From positions 242 to 64,241 of the forward strand of contig CAJTPZ010000002.1 of NCBI GenBank assembly GCA_910578395.1: a DNA stretch of 64,000 nucleotides. The letters are read 5' to 3'. The stretch is from an uncultured Muribaculaceae bacterium (GTDB lineage Bacteria; Bacteroidota; Bacteroidia; Bacteroidales; Muribaculaceae). The notes under the pieces were generated by a model. The model was not told the origin of the DNA, ran no database searches, and worked only from the letters and a program-made list of their open reading frames with translations. Shown piece by piece: positions 42,786-50,896 of this stretch; the first letter of the stretch is position 1, and every line of letters begins with the position of its first letter. The translations under genes and the position numbers were made by a program.

Positions 42786-44093
42786 ATGAAGATTGAGAAG
42801 ATCATCGGCCGCGAGGTACTTGACTCGCGCGGCAATCCCACAGTAGAAGTGGACGTTATCCTTGAATCCGGCGTACGCGGCCGTGCATCTGTTCCCTCCG
42901 GCGCATCGACCGGCGTAAACGAAGCACTCGAACTCCGCGACGGCGACAAGAGCCGCTACATGGGCAAGGGCGTACAGAAAGCCGTTGCCAACGTGAACGG
43001 CCCGATCGCAGAAGCCCTCAAGGGTATGAGCGCTCTCGACCAGATCGCAATCGACGAGAAGATGCTTGCACTCGACGGCACAGAAACCAAGAGCAACCTC
43101 GGCGCAAACGCTATTCTCGGCGTATCGCTCGCAGTTGCAAAGGCAGCAGCCGAGTATCTCGACATGCCTCTCTATAAATACATCGGCGGATGCAACAGCT
43201 ATGCATTGCCTGTTCCGATGATGAACATCATCAACGGCGGCGCTCACTCTGACGCCCCCATCTGCTTCCAGGAATTCATGATCCGCCCCATCGGCGCCAC
43301 CACTTTCAAGGAAGGCATCCGCATGGGCACCGAGGTATTCCACAACCTGAAAAAAGTGCTTCATGACCGCAACCTCTCGACAGCAGTAGGTGACGAAGGC
43401 GGTTTCGCTCCTGCTCTTGACGGTACAGAGGACGCTCTCAATGTCATCATCAAGGCTATCGAAAAAGCCGGCTATGTGCCCGGCAAGGACGTGACCATCG
43501 GTCTTGACTGCGCTTCATCGGAGTTCTATCAGAATGGTGTCTATGACTACCATCAGCTGAAAGACGGCACTGTGAAGGAGCCCAACGGCAAGAAACTCAC
43601 CAGCGAGGAGCAGGCCAAATTCCTTGAAAAGCTCATCACCGAATATCCGATCGACTCAATTGAAGACGGCATGGCCGAAGACGACTGGGAAGGCTGGAAG
43701 GTTCTCACCGACCTTATCGGCGACCGTTGCCAGCTCGTAGGTGACGACCTGTTTGTCACCAACGTAAAATATCTGCAGCGTGGCATCGAAGAAGGTTGTG
43801 CCAACTCGATCCTCGTGAAGGTAAATCAGATCGGTTCGCTCACAGAGACTCTCCGTGCGGTAGAACTCGCACAGCGCAACGGTTACACCGCAGTGATCTC
43901 ACACCGCTCCGGTGAGACTGAGGACGCTACAATCGCCGACATCGCCGTTGCTACCAACGCAGGTCAGATCAAGACCGGTTCTGCTTCGCGCAGCGACCGC
44001 ATGGCCAAGTACAACCAGCTTCTCCGCATCGAGGAGGAACTCGGCGCAGCAGCAACCTACGGCTGGGGTAAAAAGACCAAGCGTTCTATGTAA
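42786..44093 (+). CDS. eno: Enolase (phosphopyruvate hydratase)
   Basis: This 435-residue glycolytic enzyme converts 2-phosphoglycerate to phosphoenolpyruvate. Motifs include VLDSRGNPTVEVDV, SGASTGVNEALELRDGD, MNIINGGAHSDAPICFQEFM, VGDEGGFAPAL and LVKVNQIGSLTETLRAVELA, then SHRSGETED. Length and sequence are typical. It has its own -7 box and a strong terminator. Codon use is more biased toward C-ending codons than in its neighbours, as expected for a highly expressed gene. Confidence 0.98.
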   Translation: MKIEKIIGREVLDSRGNPTVEVDVILESGVRGRASVPSGASTGVNEALELRDGDKSRYMGKGVQKAVANVNGPIAEALKGMSALDQIAIDEKMLALDGTETKSNLGANAILGVSLAVAKAAAEYLDMPLYKYIGGCNSYALPVPMMNIINGGAHSDAPICFQEFMIRPIGATTFKEGIRMGTEVFHNLKKVLHDRNLSTAVGDEGGFAPALDGTEDALNVIIKAIEKAGYVPGKDVTIGLDCASSEFYQNGVYDYHQLKDGTVKEPNGKKLTSEEQAKFLEKLITEYPIDSIEDGMAEDDWEGWKVLTDLIGDRCQLVGDDLFVTNVKYLQRGIEEGCANSILVKVNQIGSLTETLRAVELAQRNGYTAVISHRSGETEDATIADIAVATNAGQIKTGSASRSDRMAKYNQLLRIEEELGAAATYGWGKKTKRSM

Positions 44094-44122
44094 TCTCCCT
44101 CATTAGAGAAATTATAACCCCG

Positions 44123-44161
44123 GACAGGGCGTCGACTCATTCGACGCCCTGTCTTATTTTT
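44123..44161 (+). terminator. Intrinsic terminator of eno
   Basis: GACAGGGCGTCGA pairs perfectly with TCGACGCCCTGTC (13 bp, 5-base loop), followed by TTATTTTTT. Confidence 0.93.
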
Positions 44162-44171
44162 TATGAGACGG

Positions 44172-44221
44172 AAAATAAAATATGCAGAGGAGGGCATGTG
44201 AATACATGCCCTCCTCTGCAT
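44172..44221 (-). terminator. Intrinsic terminator of nadC
   Basis: An 18-bp perfect stem (44182-44199 with 44204-44221) and a 4-base loop lie 12 bases past the nadC stop. On the minus strand it is followed by ATTTTATTTTCC. It abuts the eno terminator. Confidence 0.9.
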
Positions 44222-44233
44222 ATTTAAGAAAGA

Positions 44234-45079
44234 TCAGTAGGCTTTGAAACTCATGTCAAGACCTTTCACAGAGTGAGTAAGAGCTCCCACCGAAACAAAA
44301 TCCACTCCGCATTCACCATATTGCCGCAGATTCTCAATCGTAATTCCGCCGGACGATTCTATCTCGGCACGTGACGCGATCTGCTTCACGGCCTCACGCG
44401 TAGCCTCTACAGTGAAATTATCGAGCATTATACGGTCGGCTCCTGCCTTGAGCGCCTCATCGATCTCTGCTGAATTGCGTGTCTCCACCTCGACTTTCAG
44501 ATCCAGCCCTTTTTCTCGGCAATAGGCGCGCGCCCGCTCCACAGCCGGAATGATACCGCCAGCAAAATCAACATGATTGTCTTTTATCAATATCATATCG
44601 AAAAGCCCGATACGGTGGTTTACACCACCTCCGATCTTTACAGCCTCTTTTTCGAGCATACGCATGCCCGGTGTTGTCTTGCGCGTGTCAAGTACTTTGG
44701 TGTGCAGCCCCTCGAGCTGTTTCTGATATCGCGCCGTGGTAGTAGCGATGCCGCTCATGCGCTGCATGATGTTTAGCATCGTGCGCTCCGCGATGAGGAG
44801 GGAACGCACAGGCCCCTCGACCGTGAAAGCGATGTCGCCCGGACACACATGAGCGCCGTCGCCGATCATCACTGTCATTTTGAGCGAGGGATCGAGCTTT
44901 TCAAACACTTTGGCCGCCACCTCCACACCGGCCAGTATCCCCTCCTCTTTCACGACAAGACGCTGACGCCCCATCTCGTCGGCAGGTATTGTCGAAAGAG
45001 TGGTGTGGTCACCATCGCCTATATCTTCAGCAAACGCGAGGTCGAGCAGTTCATCGACCAGCATATCACGTGTCTTCAT
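44234..45079 (-). CDS. nadC: Nicotinate-nucleotide pyrophosphorylase (carboxylating)
   Basis: This 281-residue enzyme makes nicotinate mononucleotide from quinolinate and PRPP in NAD synthesis. It shows EDIGDGDHTTLSTIPAD at the front, ERTMLNIMQRMSGIATTTAR, then DTRKTTPGMRMLEKEAVKIG and HRIGLFDMILIKDNHV. The C-terminal ESSGGITIENLRQYGECGVD follows. It has a promoter at 45115-45145 and a strong terminator. nadA and nadB are not in the window. Confidence 0.96.
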   Translation of the reverse strand: MKTRDMLVDELLDLAFAEDIGDGDHTTLSTIPADEMGRQRLVVKEEGILAGVEVAAKVFEKLDPSLKMTVMIGDGAHVCPGDIAFTVEGPVRSLLIAERTMLNIMQRMSGIATTTARYQKQLEGLHTKVLDTRKTTPGMRMLEKEAVKIGGGVNHRIGLFDMILIKDNHVDFAGGIIPAVERARAYCREKGLDLKVEVETRNSAEIDEALKAGADRIMLDNFTVEATREAVKQIASRAEIESSGGITIENLRQYGECGVDFVSVGALTHSVKGLDMSFKAY

Positions 45080-45114
45080 TGCTTGAGTTGTTATGTTAAT
45101 CAGAATTATAGTGC

Positions 45115-45145
45115 GAAGATAGGTCTTTGAAGCGATTTAAACAAG
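45115..45145 (-). promoter_or_regulatory. Promoter of nadC
   Basis: On the minus strand TTG (45145-45143), a 20-base spacer and TATCTTCG (45122-45115, one mismatch to TAnnTTTG) lie 36 bases before the ATG. Confidence 0.6.
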
Positions 45146-45284
45146 CAGTGATATGGGGCTTTGCTTTATCATCCGGTCTTCGACGGACGTGGGCGTACTG
45201 CCGCACGCCCAAAGTCTATTTTGACGCAGTTTCCTGCCGGGCGGCAATACGTCGGTAGGAGCGGGTAAACTTAACGACGATATT

Positions 45285-45316
45285 TTTGTTTTGGAATATA
45301 TAAAGTATTAACTTTG
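45285..45316 (+). promoter_or_regulatory. Promoter of the greA leader
   Basis: TTTG at 45285-45288, a 20-base spacer and TAACTTTG at 45309-45316 match the Bacteroidota consensus exactly. Transcription would begin near 45323, about 180 bases before greA. Confidence 0.82.
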
Positions 45317-45322
45317 CAGAGC

Positions 45323-45446
45323 AACTGTGAGATAACCGAGCGCCAAAAGAGGTCCGGATTCATCACGGATGTGCCATGCAGATACAGTCTCACAAGAGCA
45401 ATACAAGGGTTCCGGCGAAAAAGCAGTCCCGGGATTCTTCTTTTTT
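45323..45446 (+). ncRNA. Candidate small RNA or attenuated leader upstream of greA
   Basis: The predicted transcript runs about 124 bases from the promoter start near 45323 to an intrinsic terminator at 45407-45446. A 7-bp long-range pairing (TGTGAGA at 45326-45332 with TCTCACA at 45388-45394) would close a 5' domain. Either this is a separate small RNA, or it is an attenuator that limits greA expression by premature termination. I do not recognise an RNA family; the 5' end is predicted only. Confidence 0.5.
45407..45446 (+). terminator. Terminator-like hairpin in the greA leader
   Basis: GGGTTCCGG (45407-45415) pairs with CCGGGATTC (45429-45437) over nine positions including three G-U pairs, loop 13 bases. 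It is followed directly by TTCTTTTTT. It sits 56 bases before greA rather than after a gene. Confidence 0.6.
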
Positions 45447-45502
45447 ACTGTGTCTTGCCTGGCTATCTCCCTCTATTACAAATCCTAAAAGCACTATTAC
45501 AC

Positions 45503-45973
45503 ATGGCTATAACTTTCATGACCAAAGAAGGTTATAAGAAAAAAATGGAAGAAATCGCCTATCTTGAATCGGTGAAGCGTCCTGAAATCTCACGCGCCAT
45601 CGCCGAAGCACGCGACAAGGGCGATCTATCGGAAAACGCAGAATATGACGCAGCCAAAGAGGCACAGGGTATGCTTGAGATGAAAATCTCGCAGCTCAAG
45701 GATCTCGTGGCCAACGCCCGCATCATAGACGAGTCGAAACTTACCACCGATGAAGTACAGATACTCAACCGTGTCAAGATCAAAAATATGACAAACGGCA
45801 GTGTTGTCGAGTACACTATCGTAGCCGATTCGGAAGCAAACCTCCGCGAAAAGAAAATCGCCTCGTCGACACCTATTGCGAAAGGTCTTCTCGGACATAA
45901 AGTAGGCGACGTTGTAGAAATACGCGTTCCATCGGGACTAATGAAGTTTGAAATTCAGGAAATAGGCTTCTGA
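45503..45973 (+). CDS. greA: Transcription elongation factor GreA
   Basis: This 156-residue factor stimulates RNA cleavage by backtracked RNA polymerase. From ATG 45503 it reads MAITFMTKEGYKKKMEEIAY. The N-terminal coiled coil follows, with the acidic tip region DKGDLSENAEYDAAKEAQ, then the C-terminal FKBP-like domain with SPIAKGLLGHKVGDVVEI-type sequence (here STPIAKGLLG). The in-frame extension back to 45314 is rejected because it overlaps the promoter and terminator. The stop overlaps the HIT gene start (TGATG). Confidence 0.96.
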   Translation: MAITFMTKEGYKKKMEEIAYLESVKRPEISRAIAEARDKGDLSENAEYDAAKEAQGMLEMKISQLKDLVANARIIDESKLTTDEVQILNRVKIKNMTNGSVVEYTIVADSEANLREKKIASSTPIAKGLLGHKVGDVVEIRVPSGLMKFEIQEIGF

Positions 45974-46368
45974 TGTCTACAATATTCTCACGCATAGCTT
46001 CCGGAGAAATACCCTCCTACAAGGTAGCGGAGGATGACCGCCACTATGCATTTCTCGACATAAATCCGATCGCTGCCGGCCACACCCTTGTGATACCGCG
46101 CCGCGAGGTCGATTACCTCTTTGACCTGGAGGCCGACGAAATCGCCGACCTGATGAAGTTTGCACAGAAAGTAGCCCGAGGACTAAAAACGGCTACAGGA
46201 TGCGCGCGCGTGGGCGTGGCTGTGATAGGAATGGATGTTCCTCACGCCCACATCCATCTTGTGCCTCTCAACAGTGAGGGAGATCTTGATTTCAAGAAAC
46301 CGAAACTTCAACTTCCGGCCGCCGAGATGATACATATCGCGGCAGCTATAAACGAAAATATAAAATGA
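45973..46368 (+). CDS. HIT family hydrolase (HinT-like)
   Basis: This 131-residue protein has the histidine triad HAHIHLVPL near residues 97-105, preceded by the ARVGVAVIGMDVPHAH strand. The N-terminal segment is TIFSRIASGEIPSYKVAED. HinT-type enzymes hydrolyse adenosine phosphoramidates and related nucleotides. The start overlaps the greA stop by one base and its own stop overlaps the next lipoprotein gene by 4 bases, so all three are co-translated. Confidence 0.94.
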   Translation: MSTIFSRIASGEIPSYKVAEDDRHYAFLDINPIAAGHTLVIPRREVDYLFDLEADEIADLMKFAQKVARGLKTATGCARVGVAVIGMDVPHAHIHLVPLNSEGDLDFKKPKLQLPAAEMIHIAAAINENIK

Positions 46369-47450
46369 AACCCTATATCCAGACAATCGCCGCAGCCGGT
46401 TGTGCGGCATTGATCGCCCTTAGCTCATGCAGCCATAACAACCAATGGGAAGTAACCGGAGTTATAGCGGATGCCGAAAACGAACTCCTCGTCCTCGAAG
46501 GAATGGCAGCCAACGGCAACTGGTACATGATGGACACATTGCGTCTGAGCGGCGATGGTAAATTCTCGTTTAAGGAAGATGCTCCCAACCGGCCTGAAAT
46601 CTACAGGCTCACAATCGGCAACTCTTCGGCATATTTTCCGGTTGACTCCATAGAGACCATAACTGTCAATGCCACCGCCCCGGCAATCGACCGCACATAT
46701 AAGCTTTCCGGAACGCCACAGGCCGATATGATGCAGAATGTCAACACTATGATTTCAAAATCAGGTGTCAGCACCGACTCTCTGAAACGTCAGATCAGCG
46801 AACTTCTGCTCACCGATCCTGCCGGTATCACAGCCTACTACATCATTAACAAGCTGCAGCCAGGCGGAGCACCGCTGTTCAATCCGGCCGACCGCAATGA
46901 CCTGCGCATAATAGGCGCTGTAGCCAACGCCTATACCAGAGAGCGGCCGGGAGATCCACGCACCAACTACCTGACAAACCTCTATATCGCCGCACAACGC
47001 GCCACACGTCCGCCACGCGAAATCGAAACCGACATAGAAGCATCGGAGATCCAGTATCCCGATATCGCTTTACTTGATGAAAACGGTAAAGAAGTGAAAT
47101 TGTCGGATGTCGTAGGGAACGGCAAACCGACTATTCTGAACTTCACGACCTACTCGTCGGACTTCGCGCCTGCTCTGAACGTACTTCTCAACAAAATTGC
47201 CGACGATACAAAAGGAGGCGTAAATATTTATCAGGTAGGACTCGACAGCGATGAATTCAATTGGCGTCGTTCGGCATCCAATCTACCTTGGACTACCGTC
47301 TACAACTCACCTAAAATCGGGGCTATCCACCTGATGCAGTACAACGTAGGAAGTATTCCCGCAACATTTCTCTTCAACAGCAACGGAGATCTGGTTGCCC
47401 GCATCGAGGATCTGTCGCAGCTTGAATCAAACGTAAAGAAACTTCTTTAA
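46365..47450 (+). CDS. TlpA-like lipoprotein lacking redox cysteines, with DUF4369-type N-terminus
   Basis: This 361-residue lipoprotein has a signal ending IALSSC (Cys22), a DUF4369-like beta-domain (about 25-130, WEVTGVIADAENELLVLEGM), a helical middle and a thioredoxin/AhpC-like C-terminal fold (about 225-361). The fold is recognisable from KPTILNFTTYSSDFAPALNV, the GLDSDEFNWRRSASNLPWTT stretch and the cis-Pro loop GSIPATFLF. The position of the usual WCxxC reads TYSSDF, and no cysteine occurs anywhere in the mature chain besides the lipidated one. It therefore cannot act as a dithiol oxidoreductase. It is the third gene of the greA operon. Confidence 0.85.
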   Translation: MKPYIQTIAAAGCAALIALSSCSHNNQWEVTGVIADAENELLVLEGMAANGNWYMMDTLRLSGDGKFSFKEDAPNRPEIYRLTIGNSSAYFPVDSIETITVNATAPAIDRTYKLSGTPQADMMQNVNTMISKSGVSTDSLKRQISELLLTDPAGITAYYIINKLQPGGAPLFNPADRNDLRIIGAVANAYTRERPGDPRTNYLTNLYIAAQRATRPPREIETDIEASEIQYPDIALLDENGKEVKLSDVVGNGKPTILNFTTYSSDFAPALNVLLNKIADDTKGGVNIYQVGLDSDEFNWRRSASNLPWTTVYNSPKIGAIHLMQYNVGSIPATFLFNSNGDLVARIEDLSQLESNVKKLL

Positions 47451-47478
47451 AGTACTTTCTCCCATCTCTCCCTACTTC

Positions 47479-48723
47479 ATGCGCATAGCACTGCTATCGA
47501 CTTCAGAGACAACCGGCGGAGCCGCCATAGTCACACGACGGATCACAGAAGCACTGCGCAGTCTCGGACACGACGCCCGCATGATTGTGTTACGCAGGGA
47601 CGAGTATGAGAATAATGATTTTGTAGAGACGGTTTCCGGCACAAAATGCCGGAGCCGTCTCTTTCCTTTTGTAGCAGAACGAGGCGAGATTTTTCTACAG
47701 AACGGGCTGAACCGAACCGATCTATGGAAAGTATCAACCGCCTCTGCCGGATTAGCCGCAGCTTCACATAAATTCATCAGAGAAGCCGATGCTATAGTAA
47801 TCGGATGGATTTGTCAGGGATTTCTTTCGCTTGCCGAAATAAAACGGATACTGGCACTGAAAAAGCCGACTCTGGCAGTCATGCACGACCAATGGGCCAT
47901 GACAGGAATATGCCACCTGCCCGGCGGATGCAACAGGTGGAAAAAAAATGAAAAATGCGGACAATGCCCCCTGCTCCACTGCATGGCATGGAAACATGAC
48001 CTGTCACGGCGTGTTTGGAACCGCAAATCACAGTTATATCAGAATGCCGACAATCTCAAATTTGTAGCTGTAAGCACATGGCTTGCCTCGCGGGCGGCAG
48101 AAAGTACACTACTATGCGACAAGGACATAACCGTGATACCCAATCCTATTGCGCTTCCTCCACCTGAAAGTATATCCACTTCATCACGCAAACCGGTCAT
48201 ACTGATGGGTGCGGCACGTCTCGATGAAGACGTGAAAAATCTACCTCTTGCAATCAAAGCACTGAATCTGCTGCATGACAACAGAAGATGCGGAAATGCA
48301 GAAGCCGTGTTCTTCGGAGGCCTGAGAAACGGTAACGCACTGTCAGGACTAAGAATGCCCCACCGATGGCTTGGTCCTATAAAAAGCGAGGAAGTAAACC
48401 GACTGATGAGAGAGAGCAAGGTCATATTGTCGACTTCGCATTTCGAGATGCTTCCTACAACCATTGTCGAAGGTCTTGCCAACGGATGTGTAGCAGTCGC
48501 GACCGACAGCGGAGGGCAGCGGGACATAATCGAAAATAATCTGAACGGACGCCTTGTAGATCCCGGAGACGCACAAGGGCTATCCGACGCGCTTGAGTGG
48601 GCGCTTAGCGATTCTGCTCCTGATGCGCACCAGCTCAGACTATCGGCCGGTAAATTTGAGGCAGAGTCTGTCGCACGCCGCTATCTACAGCTCCTTGATA
48701 GCTTCAACAGCAAGACGATATGA
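47479..48723 (+). CDS. Glycosyltransferase, GT4-like family
   Basis: This 414-residue cytosolic enzyme has a GT-B fold. It starts MRIALLSTSETTGGAAIVTR and has a cysteine cluster, CHLPGGCNRWKKNEKCGQC, of the kind found in WcaC-like capsule glycosyltransferases. The C-terminal donor site includes MLPTTIVEGLANGCVAVATD and SGGQRDIIENNLNGRLVDPG. It should transfer a sugar from a nucleotide donor to a glycan or lipid; neither is identifiable. No other polysaccharide genes are nearby. Its last 39 bases overlap the convergent aroQ gene. Confidence 0.88.
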   Translation: MRIALLSTSETTGGAAIVTRRITEALRSLGHDARMIVLRRDEYENNDFVETVSGTKCRSRLFPFVAERGEIFLQNGLNRTDLWKVSTASAGLAAASHKFIREADAIVIGWICQGFLSLAEIKRILALKKPTLAVMHDQWAMTGICHLPGGCNRWKKNEKCGQCPLLHCMAWKHDLSRRVWNRKSQLYQNADNLKFVAVSTWLASRAAESTLLCDKDITVIPNPIALPPPESISTSSRKPVILMGAARLDEDVKNLPLAIKALNLLHDNRRCGNAEAVFFGGLRNGNALSGLRMPHRWLGPIKSEEVNRLMRESKVILSTSHFEMLPTTIVEGLANGCVAVATDSGGQRDIIENNLNGRLVDPGDAQGLSDALEWALSDSAPDAHQLRLSAGKFEAESVARRYLQLLDSFNSKTI

Positions 48724-49110
48724 ATCGAGGCCAAACCCGGCAATCACACCTTTACAAGCAGGAGCAATAAGTGAACGGTGGCGTATCTCCTCACGTGAAT
48801 GCACATTTGAGATATGCACTTCAACCACAGGGATCTCGATAGCACGGATGGCATCGGCAATTGCAAGGGATGTGTGCGTGTAGGCACCCGCGTTCAGAGC
48901 CACCCCCTTATATTCAAGATCGAAACCGACTTCATGAAGACGGTCAATGATCTCCCCCTCATGATTGCTCTGAAAATACTCTATCTCGATATTTTTATAG
49001 TCAGCACACAAAGCCTCGAGATAATCATCCATAGAAATGTCGCCGTACACTCCCGGCTCACGCACTCCGAGAAGATTGAGATTTGGGCCGTTGACAATAA
49101 GTATTTTCAT
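48685..49110 (-). CDS. aroQ: 3-dehydroquinate dehydratase, type II
   Basis: This enzyme of about 141 residues dehydrates 3-dehydroquinate in the shikimate pathway. From ATG 49110 it reads MKILIVNGPNLNLLGVREPG, with catalytic Tyr in the following VYG. Next are YFQSNHEGEIIDRLHE, ALNAGAYTHTSLAIADAIRA and EVHISNVHSREEIRHRSLIA with the catalytic His. Length is typical. The 3' end overlaps the convergent glycosyltransferase gene by 39 bases. It follows the MBL hydrolase gene by about 25 bases and may be in its operon. Confidence 0.96.
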   Translation of the reverse strand: MKILIVNGPNLNLLGVREPGVYGDISMDDYLEALCADYKNIEIEYFQSNHEGEIIDRLHEVGFDLEYKGVALNAGAYTHTSLAIADAIRAIEIPVVEVHISNVHSREEIRHRSLIAPACKGVIAGFGLDSYRLAVEAIKEL

Positions 49111-49134
49111 AGATGTCATATATTTGATTTATTA

Positions 49135-50172
49135 TCAATATCTGATGATATACATAGGAGAGGGATCAAAACGCGGCAATGCAACGAGCTGCACCGGCGC
49201 CTGACGTGAATCAAGCGAAAGAGACCCATCGCCTACCGATGCGGCACCCGCATCAAGCAATGCCTGCCTCGACGCAGCCACAGCGATTTCCGGCGTATTG
49301 TTGTCGTTGGAGAGATGACACAGAAATACATGCCTGAGCTGCGGCGTGTAGTTCTCACGCAACCAGTCCGCTGCATCGGCATTGTCAAGATGACCTGTTT
49401 CCGCGGCTATGCGTGCCTTGAGATATTCAGGATAGTGCCCGTCACGCAACATGGCCGCATCATAGTTACTCTCAAGCATAAGAGCGGTAGCCTGCGACAT
49501 ATAGAAGTGCGCACGCTCAGAAACCACTCCAAGATCGGTGACAACAACAAATCGGAATGCACCACCGCCAGCCGAAATCAGAAAGCCCACATTGTCGGTA
49601 CCGTCGTGCATGACTTCAAAAGGCGTAATCACAAAATCGCCGACATTAAATGCTATTTCCTTGTAAACAGGGTGATGATAGTCTTTGATCCGGCGTGATA
49701 TGCTGTGACGTCTCAGCATACCGTTGAAAGCCCTCGGTGTGGCATACAGCGCCATGTGACGGTTGTTACGCAAAATATTGTAGGCATACCGCGTGTGATC
49801 GCCATGGTCATGAGTGAGAATTATGCCTCTCACCTTATCCATGGAAATACCCTGACGGCGCAACTCGCCCATAACGTGGGCATAGTCGACACCTGCATCA
49901 ATCAGAACTCCAAAGCGATCGTCGCCAATGTACGCACAATTGCCACTGCTCCCGCTACCAAAGGAAATAAACTTAAGCCGGCTCACTGAATTCGGACGGG
50001 CAAGTTCACCGAGAGGCGACTCCGAAAGAGGTGGAGGCGGAACAGATGAGGGCATCTCTCCTCCTGAAATCGCAACCTGCAACTCACCGGATGCAACATC
50101 CCGCTCTCCCGGCATCTTATCGAAGAGTCCGGGCTGTCGGTAAGGGTCAAATCGGCGTTTGTTGCGTGCCAT
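49135..50172 (-). CDS. MBL-fold metallo-hydrolase with N-terminal extension
   Basis: This protein of about 345 residues has a metallo-beta-lactamase fold beginning at about residue 67 (LKFISFGSGSSGNCAYIGDD) with metal motif ILTHDHGDHT. Later histidines occur in EVMHDGTDN and the CHLSNDNNTP segment, as in the YycJ/WalJ-like class. The first 65 or so residues are a low-complexity Pro/Ser/Arg-rich extension unlike that class. WalJ-type proteins are implicated in DNA repair and cell-wall coordination; here the function is an inference. Confidence 0.85.
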   Translation of the reverse strand: MARNKRRFDPYRQPGLFDKMPGERDVASGELQVAISGGEMPSSVPPPPLSESPLGELARPNSVSRLKFISFGSGSSGNCAYIGDDRFGVLIDAGVDYAHVMGELRRQGISMDKVRGIILTHDHGDHTRYAYNILRNNRHMALYATPRAFNGMLRRHSISRRIKDYHHPVYKEIAFNVGDFVITPFEVMHDGTDNVGFLISAGGGAFRFVVVTDLGVVSERAHFYMSQATALMLESNYDAAMLRDGHYPEYLKARIAAETGHLDNADAADWLRENYTPQLRHVFLCHLSNDNNTPEIAVAASRQALLDAGAASVGDGSLSLDSRQAPVQLVALPRFDPSPMYIIRY

Positions 50173-50188
50173 AAACAAATGCTACTGT

Positions 50189-50896
50189 TCAGCTAAGGAG
50201 GAAAATAGCCGGACGTTTTGAGAAATCATAAGAAGCGTTGCGCCATTTCGAAAGAGTCATCAGTCTCACTTCCTGCGAAGGCGCAGTAAGCTCACATGCA
50301 ACACAGAGCGAGAACTCTCCGGGCAGTGTCGCGGCAAGCTCGGCTATAAGCCGGTTGTTACGGTAAGGCGTTTCAATGAAAATCTGCGTCTGCCTCTCAT
50401 TGCGGATACGTTCGGTAATCTGTCGCAAACGACGCTTGCGGGCCTGAGGTTCTATAGGCAGATAACCTGAAAACGCGAAATTCTGGCCGTTGAAACCTGA
50501 TGCCATGAGGCCTAAAAGAATGCTTGAAGGACCCACCAGCGGACGTACGTCGAGATTTTCACGTCGGGCAGCCTCAACCAGAAGCGCACCAGGGTCAGCC
50601 ACTCCCGGACACCCCGCTTCCGAAATAACACCCATTGGCATTCCCTGGCGTAAAGGTTCGAGCATCGCAGGCACATCAGCCGGATCGGTGTGCTCGTCGA
50701 GCACATCGAAATGCATTGCCGAAATGTCGGCACCGTGATCGACACTTTTTATAAAGCGGCGCGCACTGCGGATATTCTCCACCGCAAAATAACGCAGCTG
50801 CCCTACAATTTCGAGAATCGGCTGAGGCAAAACCTCGATCGGTCGTGTCGCATCGGAAAGCGGGACAGGTATAAGGTACAGAGCTGGATCAATCAT
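50189..50896 (-). CDS. RsmI-like SAM-dependent methyltransferase (tetrapyrrole methylase fold)
   Basis: This protein of about 235 residues starts at ATG 50896 (MIDPALYLIPVPLSDATRPI). It shows VISEAGCPGVADPGALLVEA, PLVGPSSILLGLMASGFNGQ, NFAFSGYLPIEPQARKRRLR and QIFIETPYRNNRLIAELAAT, the core of the RsmI family that 2'-O-methylates C1402 of 16S rRNA. This shorter Bacteroidota type may have a different RNA target. It overlaps the end of trmD by 8 bases, consistent with a joint RNA-modification transcript. Confidence 0.88.
   Translation of the reverse strand: MIDPALYLIPVPLSDATRPIEVLPQPILEIVGQLRYFAVENIRSARRFIKSVDHGADISAMHFDVLDEHTDPADVPAMLEPLRQGMPMGVISEAGCPGVADPGALLVEAARRENLDVRPLVGPSSILLGLMASGFNGQNFAFSGYLPIEPQARKRRLRQITERIRNERQTQIFIETPYRNNRLIAELAATLPGEFSLCVACELTAPSQEVRLMTLSKWRNASYDFSKRPAIFLLS

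Larger units (their letters stand above)
45080..45502. other. Divergent intergenic region, 423 bases
   Basis: From left to right it holds the nadC promoter (45115-45145), a stretch with GC-rich short inverted repeats (45150-45280) and a consensus plus-strand promoter (45285-45316). A hairpin terminator follows at 45407-45446, then 56 bases of leader before greA. The open frame that runs into greA from 45314 overlaps the promoter and is not conserved-looking, so I do not call it coding. Confidence 0.75.

Noticed and set aside
45314..45502. In-frame 63-residue N-terminal extension of GreA
   Set aside because: It overlaps the -7 box and the leader hairpin, and GreA proteins begin at the MAITFMTKEGY position.
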